A stretch of DNA of 64,000 nt, from contig CM034533.1 in assembly GCA_020002185.1 (NCBI GenBank), positions 44,511,293-44,575,292 of the forward strand, read 5' to 3'. The position numbers and the translations under genes were made by a program. The notes beneath the pieces are model-generated. The model did no database searches and was not told the DNA's origin. It saw only the letters and a list, made by a program, of their open reading frames with translations. Source of the stretch: Paraescarpia echinospica. Taxonomy: Eukaryota > Annelida > Polychaeta > Sabellida > Siboglinidae. Shown here in pieces: positions 27,501-40,138 of this stretch; position 1 is the first letter of the stretch; every line of letters begins with the position of its first letter.

Positions 27501-28605
27501 TTCTCCACTACACCTTTCACCTAGACCTTGTTCACCTACTGCAGGATGTAGTCCTCCACTAGACCTTTCACTTAGACCTTTTCCGTCCACTGCAGGATGT
27601 AGTCCTCCACTACACCTTTCACCTAGACCTTGTCCACCCACTGCAGGATGTAGACCTCCACTAGACCTTTCACCTAGACCTTGTGCACCTATTGCAGGAT
27701 GTAGTCCTCCACTAGACCTTTCACTTAGAACTTTTCCGTCCACTGCAGGTTGTAGTCCTCCACTAGACCTTTTACCTAGACCTTGTCCATTCATTGCAGG
27801 ATGTAGTCATCCACTAGACCTTTCACATAGACCTTGTCCAACCACAACAGGATGTAGTCCTCCACTATACCTTTCACCTAGACCTTGTCCATCCATTGGA
27901 GGATGTAGTCCTCCACTAGACCTTTCACATAGACCTTGTCCATTCACTGCAGGATGTAGTCCTCCACTATACCTTTCACCTAGATCTTGTCCATTCACTG
28001 CAGGATGTAGTCCTCCACTATACCTTTCACCTAGACCTTGTCCACCCACTGCAGGATGTAGTCCTCCACTACACCTTTCACATAGACCTTGTCCATTCAC
28101 TGCAGGATGTAGTCCTCCACTAGACCTTTCACCTAGACCTTGTCCATCCATGCAGGATGTAGTCCTCCACTAGACGTTTCACCTAGACCTTGTCCATCCA
28201 CTGCAGGATGTAGTCTTTCCTTAGACCTTTCACCTATACCTTGTGCACCTACTGCAGGATGTAGTCCTCCACTAGACCTTTCACCTAGACCTTGTCCGTC
28301 CACTGCAGGATGTAGTCCTCCACTACAACTTCCACCTAGACCTTGTCCATCCAATGCAGGATGTAGTCCTCCACTAGGCCTTTCACCTAGACCTTTTCCG
28401 TCCACTGCAGGTTGTAGTCCTCCACTAGACCTTTCACATAGAACTTTTCCAACCACTGCAGGTTGTAGTCCTCCACTAGACCTTTCACCTAGACCTTTTC
28501 CATTCATTGCAGGATGTAGTCATCCACTAGACCTTTCACATAGACCTTGTCCAACCACAACAGGATGTAGTCCTCCACTATACCTTTCACCTAGACCTTG
28601 TCCAT
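24554..28605. repeat. Segmental duplication B, copy 2
   Basis: Partner of 17,960-22,012, near-identical by eye. Differences seen include CCTAGTCCTTATCC near 24,558 (partner CCTAGACCTTATCC), a missing base in CCATCCATGCAGG near 28,148, and scattered substitutions. The one-base loss shifts the minus-strand frame and is the only reason the open stretch breaks near 28,140. Confidence 0.8.
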
Positions 28606-28979
28606 CCATTGGAGGATGTAGTCCTCCACTAGACCTTTCACATAGACCTTGTCCATTCACTGCAGGATGTAGTCCTCCACTATACCTTTCACCTAGATCT
28701 TGTCCATTCACTGCAGGATGTAGTCCTCCACTATTCCTTTCACCTAGATCTTGTCCATTCACTGCAGGATGTAGTCCTCCACTATACCTTTCACCTAGAC
28801 CTTGTCCACCCACTGCAGGATGTAGTCCTCCACTACACCTTTCACATAGACCTTGTCCATTCACTGCAGGATGTAGTCCTCCACTAGACCTTTCACCTAG
28901 ACCTTGTCCATCCACTGCAGGATGTAGTCCTCCACTAGACCTTTCACCTAGACCTTGTCCATCCACTGCAGGATGTAGT

Positions 28980-30420
28980 CTTTCATTAGACCTTTCACCT
29001 ATACCTTGTGCACCTACTGCAGGATGTAGTCCTCCACTAGACCTTTCACCTAGACCTTGTCCGTCCACTGCAGGATGTAGTCCTCCACTACAACTTCCAC
29101 CTAGACCTTGTCCATCCACTGCATGATGTAGTCCTCCACTAGACCTTTCACCTAGACCTTTTCCGTCCACTGCAGGATGTAGTCCTCCACTAAACCTTTC
29201 AACTAGACCTTTTCCGTCGACTGCATGATGTAGTCTTTCACTACAACTTCCACCTAGACCTTGTCCACCAACTGCAGGATGTAGTCCTCCACTATAACTT
29301 TCACCTAGACATTTTCCATCCACTGCAGGATGTAGTCCTCCACTAGACCTTTCACCTAGACCTTGTCCACTCACTGCAGGATGTAGTCCTCCACTAGACC
29401 TTTCACCTAGACCTTTTCCGTCCACTACAGGATGTAGTCCTCCACTAGACCTTTCACCTAGACCTTTTCCGTCCAATGCATCATGTAGTCTTTCACTATA
29501 ACTTCCACCTAGACCTTGTGCACCCACTGCAGGATGTAGTGCTCCACTACACCTTTCACCTAGACCTTTTCCGTCCACTGCAGGATGTAGTCCTCCACTA
29601 TACCTTTCACCTAGATCTTGTCCATTCACTGCAGGATGTAGTCCTCCACTATTCCTTTCACCTAGATCTTGTCCATTCACTGCAGGATGTAGTCCTCCAC
29701 TATACCTTTCACCTAGACCTTGTCCACCCACTGCAGGATGTAGTCCTCCACTACACCTTTCACATAGACCTTGTCCATTCACTGCAGGATGTAGTCCTCC
29801 ACTAGACCTTTCACCTAGACCTTGTCCATCCACTGCAGGATGTAGTCCTCCACTAGACCTTTCACCTAGACCTTGTCCATCCACTGCAGGATGTAGTCTT
29901 TCATTAGACCTTTCACCTAGACCTTGTCCGTCCACTGCAGGATGTAGTCCTCCACTACAACTTCCACCTAGACCTTGTCCATCCACTGCATGATGTAGTC
30001 CTCCACTAGAACTTTCACCTAGACCTTTTCCGTCCACTGCAGGATGTAGTCCTCCACTAAACCTTTCAACTAGACCTTTTCCGTCGACAGCATGATGTAG
30101 TCTTTCACTACAACTTCCACCTAGACCTTGTCCACCAACTGCAGGATGTAGTCCTCCACTATAACTTTCACCTAGACATTTTCCATCCACTGCAGGATGT
30201 AGTCCTCCACTAGACCTTTCACCTAGACCTTGTCCACTCACTGCAGGATGTAGTCCTCCACTAGACCTTTCACCTAGACCTTTTCCGTCCACTACAGGAT
30301 GTAGTCCTCCACTAGACCTTTCACCTAGACCTTTTCCGTCCAATGCATCATGTAGTCTTTCACTATAACTTCCACCTAGACCTTGTGCACCCACTGCAGG
30401 ATGTAGTGCTCCACTACACC
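28980..30420. repeat. 867-bp in-register duplication (17 monomers)
   Basis: The rare junction AATGCATCATGTAGTC followed by TTGTGCACCC occurs near 29,474 and again near 30,341, 867 bp apart, exactly 17 x 51. The surrounding minus-strand peptide order (GALHPAVGAQGLGG, then SYSERLHDALDGKG) is duplicated too. Unlike most repeats here, this one keeps both monomer register and reading frame, as expected of a recent unequal exchange. Confidence 0.7.
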
Positions 30421-33199
30421 TTTCACCTAGACCTTTTCCGTCCACTGCAGGATGTAGTCCTTCACTATACCTTTCATCTAGACCTTGTCTATCCACTGCA
30501 GGATGTAGTACTGCAGGATGTAGTCCTCCACTACACCTCATACTTAGACCTTGTCCATCCACTGCAGGATTTAGTCCTTCACTATAGCTTTCACCTAGAC
30601 CTTGTCCATCCACTGCAGGATGTAGTTCTTCACTATATCTTTCACTTAGACATTTTCCATCCACTGCAGGATGTAGTCCTTCACTATTCCTTTCAAATAT
30701 GCCTTGTCCATGCACTGCAGTATGTAGACCTCCACTATACATTTTACCTAGACCTTGTCCATCCACTGCAGGACGTAGTCCTTCACTATACCTTTCACCT
30801 AGACCTTGTCCATCCACTGCAGAATGTAGTCCTCAGTTAGACCTTTCACATAGACCTTGTCCATCCACTGCAAAATGTAGTCCTCAATTAGACCTTTCAC
30901 ATAGACCTTGTCCATCCACTGCAAAATGTGTTCCTCCACTACACCTTTCACCTAGACCTTGTCAATCTGATGTAGTCCTCCACTAGACCTTTCATCTAGA
31001 CCTTGTCCATCCACTGCAGGATGTAGTCCTCCACTACAACTTTCACCTAGACCTTGTCCTTCCACAGCAGGATGTAGTCCTCCACTAAACCTTTCATCTA
31101 GACCTTGTCCATCCACTGCAGGATGTAGTCCTCCACTACAACTTCCACGTAGACATTGTCCACCCACTGCAGGATGTAGTCCTCCACTACACCTTTCACC
31201 TATACCTTGTCCACCCACTGCAGGATGTACTCCTCCACTAGACCTTTCACCTAGACCTTGTCCATCCACAGCAGGATGTAGTCCTCCACTAAAACTTCCA
31301 CCTAGACCTTATCCACCCACTGCAGGATGTAGTCCTCCACTACACCTTTCACCTAGACCTTGTCCACCTACTGCAGGTTGTAGTCCTCCATTAGACCTTC
31401 CACCTAGACCTTTTCCATCCACTGCAGGATGTAGTCCTCCACTAGACCTTTCACCTAGACCTTGTCCATCCACTGCAGGATGTAGTCCTCCACTATAACT
31501 TCTACCTAGACCTTGTGCACCCACTGCAGGATGTAGTCCTCCACTAGACCTTTCACCTATACCTTGTCCATCCTGTGCAGAATGTTGTCCTCCACTACAC
31601 CTTTCACCTAGACCTTCTCAATCCACTGCAGTATGTAGAACTCCACTAGACCTTTCACCTAGACCTTCTCCATCCATTGCAGGATGTTGTCCTCCACTAA
31701 ACCTTTCACCTAGACCTTATCTACCCATTGCAGGATGTTGTCCTTCACTACACCTTTCACCTATACCTTGTCCATCCAATTAAGGATGTAGTCCTCCACT
31801 ACACCTTTCACCTAGACCTTGTCCATCCACTGCAGGATGTAATCCTCCATTAGACCTTTCACGTAGACCTTGTCCATCCACTGCAGGATATCGTCCTCCA
31901 CTACACCATTATCGTAGACTTTTTCCTTTCAATGCAGGATGTATTCCTTCTCTATACCTTTCACCTAGACCTTGTCCATCCACTGCAGGATGTAGTCCTC
32001 CACCAGACTTTCACATAGACCTTGTCCATCCACTGGAGGATGTAGTACTCCACAACAACTTTTATCAAGATCTTGTCCATCCACTGCTGGATGTAGTCCT
32101 CCACTACACCTTTCACTTAAACCTAGTCCAACCACTGCAGGATGTATTCCTTCACTGTACCTTTCATCTAGACCTTGCGCACCTACTGCAGGATGTAGTC
32201 CTCCGCTAGACCTTTCACTTAGACCTTTTCCGTCCACTGCAGGATGTCGTCCTCCACTAGACCTTTCACTTATACCTTTTCCGTCTATTGCAGGATGAAG
32301 TCCTCCACTAGACCTTTCACCTAGACCTTGTCCATTCACTGCACGATGTAGTCATCCACTAGACCTTTCACATAGACCTTGTCCACCCACTGCTGGTTGT
32401 AGACCTCCACTAGACCTTTCACCTAGACCTTGTCCATTCACTGCAGGATGTAGTCATCCACTAGACCTTTCACATAGACCTTGTCCAACCACTAAAGAAT
32501 GTAGTCCTCCACTATACCTTTCACCTAGAACTTGTCCATCCATTGGAGGACGTAGTCCTCCACTAGACCTTTCACATAGACCTTGTCCAATCACTGCAGG
32601 ATTTAGTCCTCCACTACACCTTTCACCTAGACCTTGTCCACCCACTGCAGGATGTAGTCCTCCATTAGACCTTTCACCTAGACATTTTCCATCCACTGCA
32701 GGATGTAGTCCTCCACCAGACCTTTCACCTAGACCTTGTCCATCCACTGCAGGATGTTGTACTCCACTACAACTTCCACCTAGACCTTGAGCACCCACTG
32801 CAGGATGTAGTCCTCCACTAGACCTTTCACTTAGACCTTGTCCATTCACTGCAGGATGTAGTTCTCCACTACACCTTTCACCTAGACCTTGTGCACCTAC
32901 TGCAGGATGTAGTCCTCCACTAGACCTTTCACTTAGACCTTTTCCGTCCACTGCAGGATGAAGTCCTCCACTACACCTTTCACCTAGACCTTGTCCACCC
33001 ACTGCAGGATGTAGACCTCCACTAGACCTTTCACCTAGACCTTGCCCACCCACTGCAGGATGTAGTTCTCCACTACACCTTTCACCTAGACCTTGTTCAC
33101 CTACTGCAGGATGTAGTCCTCCACTAGACCTTTCACTTAGACCTTTTCCGTCCACTGCAGGATGTAGTCCTCCACTAGACCTTTCACCTAGACCTTGTC

Positions 33200-36100
33200 C
33201 ATTCATTGCAGGATGTAGTCATCCACTAGACCTTTCACATAGACCTTGTCCAACCACAACAGGATGTAGTCCTCCACTATACCTTTCACCTAGACCTTGT
33301 CCATCCATTGGAGGATGTAGTCCTCCACTAGACCTTTCACATAGACCTTGTCCATTCACTGCAGGATGTAGTCCTCCACTATACCTTTCACCTAGATCTT
33401 GTTCATTCACTGCAGGATGTAGTCCTCCACTATACCTTTCATATAGACCTTGTCCACCCACTGCAGGATGTCGTCCTCCACTTCACCATTCACCTAAACC
33501 TTGTCCATCCACTGCAGGATGTAGTCCTCCACTAGACCTTTCACATAGACCGTGTCCATTCACTGCAGGATGTAGTCCTCCACTATTCCTTTCACCTAGA
33601 CGTTGTCCATCCACTGCAGGATGTAGTCCTCCACTATACCTTTCACGTAGACCTTGTCCATTCACTGCAGGATGTAGTCCTCCACTATATCTTTCACCTA
33701 GACCTTGTCCATCTACTGCAGGATGTAGTCCTTCACTATATCTTTCACATATACCTTGTCCATTCACTGCAGGATGTAGTCCTCCACTACACCTTTCACC
33801 TAGACCTTGTCCAACCACTGCAGGATGTAGTCCTTCACTAGACCTTTCATCTAGACCTTTTCCATCCATTGCAGGATGTAGTCCTCCGCTACAACTTTCA
33901 CCTAGATCTTGTCCATCCACTGCAGGATGTAGTCCTTCACTAGACCTTTCACCTAGACCTTGTCCACCCAATGCAGGATGTTGTCCTCCACTACACCATT
34001 CTCCTAGACCTTGTCCTTTCACTGCAGGATGTAGTTCTTCACTATACCTTTCACTTAGACATTTTCTATCCACTGTAGGATGTAGTACTGCAGGATGAAG
34101 TCCTCCACTACACCTCATACTTAGACCTTGTCCATCCACTGCAGGATTTAGTCCTTCACTATAGCTTTCACCTAGACCTTGTCCATCCACTGCAGGATGT
34201 AGTTCTTCACTATATCTTTCACTTAGACATTTTCCATCCACTGCAGGATGTAGTCCTTCACTATTCCTTTCAAATAGGCCTTGTCCATGCACTGCAGTAT
34301 GTAGACCTCCACTACACATTTTACCTAGACCTTGTCCATCCACTGCTGGATGTAGTCCTTCACTATACCTTTCACCTAGACCTTGTCCATCCACTGCAGA
34401 ATGTAGTCCTCAATTAGACCTTTCACATAGTCCTTGTCCATCCACTGCAAAATGTTTTCCTCCACTACACCTTTCACCTAGACCTTGTCAATCTGATGTA
34501 GTCCTCCACTAGACCTTTCATATAGACCTTGTCCATCCACTGGAGGATGTAATCCTCAATTAGACCTTTCTCCTAGACCTTGTCCATTCACTGCAGGATG
34601 TAGTCCTCCACTACAACTTTCACATAGACCTTGTCCTTCCACAACAGGATGTAGTCCTCCACTAAACCTTTCATATAGACCTTGTACATCCACTGCAGGA
34701 TGTATTCCTCCACTAGATTTTCACGTAGACCTTTTCCATCCACTGCAGGATGTAGTACTTCACTACAATTTTCACCTAGACCTTGTCCATCCACTGTAGT
34801 CCTCGACTAGACCTTTCACCTATACCGTGTCCCCCCACTGCAGGATCTAGTCCTCGACTAGGCCTTTCACCTAGACCTTGTCCATCCTGTGCAGAATGTT
34901 GTCCTCAACTACACCTTTCACCTAGACCTTCTCCATCCACTGCAGTATGTAGAACTCCACTGGACCTTTCACCTAGACCTTCTCCATCCATTGCAGGATG
35001 TTGTCCTCCACTAAACCTTTCACCTAGACCTTATCCACCCACTGCAGGATGTTGTCCTCCACTAGACCTTTCTCCTAGATCTTGTCCGTCCACTGCAGGA
35101 TGCTGTCCTTCACTACACCTTTCACCTAGACCTTGTCCATCCAATTAAGGATGTAGTCCTCCACTACACCTTTCACCTAGACCTTGTCCATCCACTGCAG
35201 GATGTAATCCTCCATTAGACCTTTCACGTAGACCTTGTCCATCCACTGCAGGATATCGTCCTCCACTACACCATTATCGTAGACTTTTTCCTTTCAATGC
35301 AGGATGTATTCCTTCTCTATACCTTTCACCTAGACCTTGTCCATCCACTGCAGGATGTAGTACTCCACAACAACTTTTATCTAGATCTTGTCCATCCACT
35401 GCTGGATGTAGTCCTCCACTACACCTTTCACTTAAACAGAGTCCAACCACTGCAGGATGTATTCCTTCACTGTACCTTTCATCTAGACCTTGTGCACCTA
35501 CTGCAGGATGTAGTCCTCCGCTAGACCTTTCACTTAGACCTTTTCCGTCCACTGCAGGATGTCGTCCTCCACTAGACCTTTCACTTGTACCTTTTCCGTC
35601 CACTGCAGGATGTATTCCTCCACTAGACCTTTCACCTAGACCTTGTCCATTCACTGCACGATGTAGTCATCCAATAGACCTTTCACATAGACCTTGTCCA
35701 CCCACTGCAGGTTGTAGACCTCCACTAGACCTTTCACCTAGACCTTGTCCATTCACTGCAGGATGTAGTCATCCACTAGACCTTTCACATAGACCTTGTC
35801 CAACCACTAAAGAATGTAGTCCTCCACTATACCTTTCACCTAGAACTTGTCCATCCATTGGAGGACGTAGTCCTCCACTAGACCTTTCACATAGACCTTG
35901 TCCAATCACTGCAGGATGTAGTCCTCCACTATACCTTTCACCTAGACCTTGTCCACCCACTGCAGGATGTAGTCCTCCATTAGACCTTTCACCTAGACAT
36001 TTTCCATCCACTGCAGGATGTAGTCCTCCACCAGACCTTTCACCTAGACCTTGTCCATCCACTGCAGGATGTTGTCCTCCACTACAACTTCCACCTAGAC

Positions 36101-36667
36101 CTTGAGCACCCACTGCAGGATGTTGTCCTCCACTAGACCTTTCACTTAGACCTTGTCCATTCACTGCAGGATGTAGTTCTCCACTACACCTTTCACCTAG
36201 ACCTTGTGCACCTACTGCAGGATGTAGTCCTCCACTAGACCTTTCACTTAGACCTTTTCCGTCACTGCAGGATGAAGTCCTCCACTACACCTTTCACCTA
36301 GACCTTGTCCACCCACTGCAGGATGTAGACCTCCACTAGACCTTTCACCTAGACCTTGTCCACCCACTGCAGGATGTAGTTCTCCACTACACCATTCACC
36401 TAGACCTTGTTCACCTACTGCAGGATGTAGTCCTCCACTAGACCTTTCACTTAGACCTTTTCCGTCCACTGCAGGATGTGTCCTCCACTACACCTTTCAC
36501 CTAGATCTTGTCCACCCACTGCAGGATGTAGACCTCCACTAGACCTTTCACCTAGACCTTGTAGCACCTATTGCAGGATGTAGTCCTCCACTAGACCTTT
36601 CACTTAGAACTTTTCCGTCCACTGCAGGTTGTAGTCCTCCACTAGACCTTTCACCTAGACCTTGTCC
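33200..36667. repeat. Higher-order repeat D, unit 1 (3,467 bp)
   Basis: Landmarks recur at +3,467: 33,219/36,686, 34,394/37,861, 34,588/38,055 and 35,274/38,741. The unit has a distinctive short stretch near 34,795 where GTAGTCCTCGACTAGACC follows CCATCCACT directly (a deletion monomer), and a CCGTGTCCCCCCACTGC variant. Single-base indels cluster in it near 36,259, 36,477 and 36,562. Confidence 0.75.
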
Positions 36668-39600
36668 ATTCATTGCAGGATGTAGTCATCCACTAGACCT
36701 TTCACATAGACCTTGTCCAACCACAACAGGATGTAGTCCTCCACTATACCTTTCACCTAGACCTTGTCCATCCATTGGAGGATGTAGTCCTCCACTAGAC
36801 CTTTCACATAGACCTTGTCCATTCACTGCAGGATGTAGTCCTCCACTATACCTTTCACCTAGATCTTGTTCATTCACTGCAGGATGTAGTCCTCCACTAT
36901 ACCTTTCACCTAGACCTTGTCCACCCACTGCAGGATGTCGTCCTCCACTACACCATTCACCTAAACCTTGTCCATCCACTGCAGGATGTAGTCCTCCACT
37001 AGACCTTTCACATAGACCGTGTCCATTCACTGCAGGATGTAGTCCTCCACTATTCCTTTCACCTAGACCTTGTCCATCCACTGCAGGATGTAGTCCTCCA
37101 CTATACCTTTCACGTAGACCTTGTCCATTCACTGCAGGATGTAGTCCTCCACTATATCTTTCACCTAGACCTTGTCCATCTACTGCAGGATGTAATCCTT
37201 CACTATATCTTTCACATATACCTTGTCCATTCACTGCAGGATGTAGTCCTCCACTACACCTTTCACCTAGACCTTGTCCAACCACTGCAGGATGTAGTCC
37301 TTCACTAGACCTTTCATCTAGACCTTTTCCATCCATTGCAGGATGTAGTCCTCCGCTACAACTTTCACCTATATCTTGTCCATCCACTGCAGGATGTAGT
37401 CCTTCACTAGACCTTTCACCTAGACCTTGTCCACCCAATGCAGGATGTTGTCCTCCACTACACCATTCTCCTAGACCTTGTCCTTTCACTGCAGGATGTA
37501 GTTCTTCACTATACCTTTCACTTAGACATTTTCTATCCACTGTAGGATGTAGTACTGCAGGATGAAGTCCTCCACTACACCTCATACTTAGACCTTGTCC
37601 ATCCACTGCAGGATTTAGTCCTTCACTATAGCTTTCACCTAGACCTTGTCCATCCACTGCAGGATGTAGTTCTTCACTATATCTTTCACTTAGACATTTT
37701 CCATCCACTGCAGGATGTAGTCCTTCACTATTCCTTTCAAATAGGCCTTGTCCATGCACTGCAGTATGTAGACCTCCACTACACATTTTACCTAGACCTT
37801 GTCCATCCACTGCTGGATGTAGTCCTTCACTATACCTTTCACCTAGACCTTGTCCATCCACTGCAGAATGTAGTCCTCAATTAGACCTTTCACATAGTCC
37901 TTGTCCATCCACTGCAAAATGTTTTCCTCCACTACACCTTTCACCTAGACCTTGTCAATCTGATGTAGTCCTCCACTAGACCTTTCATATAGACCTTGTC
38001 CATCCACTGGAGGATGTAATCCTCAATTAGACCTTTCTCCTAGACCTTGTCCATTCACTGCAGGATGTAGTCCTCCACTACACCTTTCACATAGACCTTG
38101 TCCTTCCACAACAGGATGTAGTCCTCCACTAAACCTTTCATATAGACCTTGTACATCCACTGCAGGATGTATTCCTCCACTAGATTTTCACGTAGACCTT
38201 TTCCATCCACTGCAGGATGTAGTACTTCACTACAATTTTCACCTAGACCTTGTCCATCCACTGTAGTCCTCGACTAGACCTTTCACCTATACCGTGTCCC
38301 CCCACTGCAGGATCTAGTCCTCGACTAGGCCTTTCACCTAGACCTTGTCCATCCTGTGCAGAATGTTGTCCTCAACTACACCTTTCACCTAGACCTTCTC
38401 CATCCACTGCAGTATGTAGAACTCCACTGGACCTTTCACCTAGACCTTCTCCATCCATTGCAGGATGTTGTCCTCCACTAAACCTTTCACCTAGACCTTA
38501 TCCACCCACTGCAGGATGTTGTCCTCCACTAGACCTTTCTCCTAGATCTTGTCCGTCCACTGCAGGATGCTGTCCTTCACTACACCTTTCACCTAGACCT
38601 TGTCCATCCAATTAAGGATGTAGTCCTCCACTACACCTTTCACCTAGACCTTGTCCATCCACTGCAGGATGTAATCTTCCATTAGACCTTTCACGTAGAC
38701 CTTGTCCATCCACTGCAGGATATCGTCCTCCACTACACCATTATCGTAGACTTTTTCCTTTCAATGCAGGATGTATTCCTTCTCTATACCTTTCACCTAG
38801 ACCTTGTCCATCCACTGCAGGATGTAGTACTCCACAACAACTTTTATCTAGATCTTGTCCATCCACTGCTGGATGTAGTCCTCCACTACACCTTTCACTT
38901 AAACAGAGTCCAACCACTGCAGGATGTATTCCTTCACTGTACCTTTCATCTAGACCTTGTGCACCTACTGCAGGATGTAGTCCTCCGCTAGACCTTTCAC
39001 TTAGACCTTTTCCGTCCACTGCAGGATGTCGTCCTCCACTAGACCTTTCACTTGTACCTTTTCCGTCCACTGCAGGATGTATTCCTCCACTAGACCTTTC
39101 ACCTAGACCTTGTCCATTCACTGCACGATGTAGTCATCCAATAGACCTTTCACATAGACCTTGTCCACCCACTGCAGGTTGTAGACCTCCACTAGACCTT
39201 TCACCTAGACCTTGTCCATTCACTGCAGGATGTAGTCATCCACTAGACCTTTCACATAGACCTTGTCCAACCACTAAAGAATGTAGTCCTCCACTATACC
39301 TTTCACCTAGAACTTGTCCATCCATTGGAGGACGTAGTCCTCCACTAGACCTTTCACATAGACCTTGTCCAATCACTGCAGGATGTAGTCCTCCACTATA
39401 CCTTTCACCTAGACCTTGTCCACCCACTGCAGGATGTAGTCCTCCATTAGACCTTTCACCTAGACATTTTCCATCCACTGCAGGATGTAGTCCTCCACCA
39501 GACCTTTCACCTAGACCTTGTCCATCCACTGCAGGATGTTGTCCTCCACTACAACTTCCACCTAGACCTTGAGCACCCACTGCAGGATGTTGTCCTCCAC

Positions 39601-40138
39601 TAGACCTTTCACTTAGACCTTGTCCATTCACTGCAGGATGTAGTTCTCCACTACACCTTTCACCTAGACCTTGTGCACCTACTGCAGGATGTAGTCCTCC
39701 ACTAGACCTTTCACTTAGACCTTTTCCGTCTACTGCAGGATGAAGTCCTCCACTACACCTTTCACCTAGACCTTGTCCACCCACTGCAGGATGTAGACCT
39801 CCACTAGACCTTTCACCTAGACTGTCCACCACGGAATGGTTCTCCACCATTCCTGGGCTGTTCCACCTACACGGTCTGTCCTCCACTGAACCTTTCCACT
39901 GTTTCCATCCACTGTTCCTCCACTCTTGTCCACCACCGTCTGAACCACTATTCCTGGTCCTCCACCTTTCCACCATTTCCATCCACAAGTTGCCGTCCCT
40001 CCACTGTTCTTTCCTTCCATTTCCTGTCCATCCACTTCCATTTCCTGTCCATGGGGCCAGTCCTCCACCTTTCATCCATCCATTTAAGAGATATAGTCCC
40101 TCCACTGAACCCTTGTCCATTCCACGGTCTCAGTCCTC
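36668..40138. repeat. Higher-order repeat D, unit 2, with a replaced patch
   Basis: It matches unit 1 at +3,467 up to 39,822, then enters the 316-bp scrambled patch (39,823-40,138). Beyond the patch the array matches at an offset of 3,287 (37,861/41,148, 38,055/41,342, 38,741/42,028). The 180-bp difference between the two offsets is fully explained by 496 bp of normal monomers being replaced by the 316-bp patch. Confidence 0.75.
39823..40138. other. Scrambled, strongly diverged patch inside the array
   Basis: For 316 bp the 51-bp periodicity is lost and no CTGCAG site is present, although pieces still look monomer-derived, such as TCCTCCACTGAACC, TTTCCATCCACTG and CCTCCACTCTTGTCCACC. Both edges are abrupt: monomers are consensus-like until CACCTAGAC at 39,822 and again from TTTCACCTAGATC at about 40,139. 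It replaces 496 bp that the neighbouring unit has at 36,356-36,851. It does not resemble a transposon. It is either an old, degenerate monomer cluster moved in by exchange, or a low-quality stretch in the assembly. Confidence 0.7.

Noticed and set aside
28140..29126. Pro/Ser-rich plus-strand protein (CSPPLDLSPRPCPSTAG units)
   Set aside because: It is the antisense stop-free frame of the same satellite, opened by a one-base loss near 28,148, with no independent start or context.
3209..30817. Repetitive secreted or matrix protein genes on the minus strand (blocks of 700-1,155 codons)
   Set aside because: Starts are internal GTG valines, there is no non-repeat domain or signal peptide, stops and frameshifts recur in amplified copies, several HOR lengths are not multiples of 3, and variants are mostly nonsynonymous.
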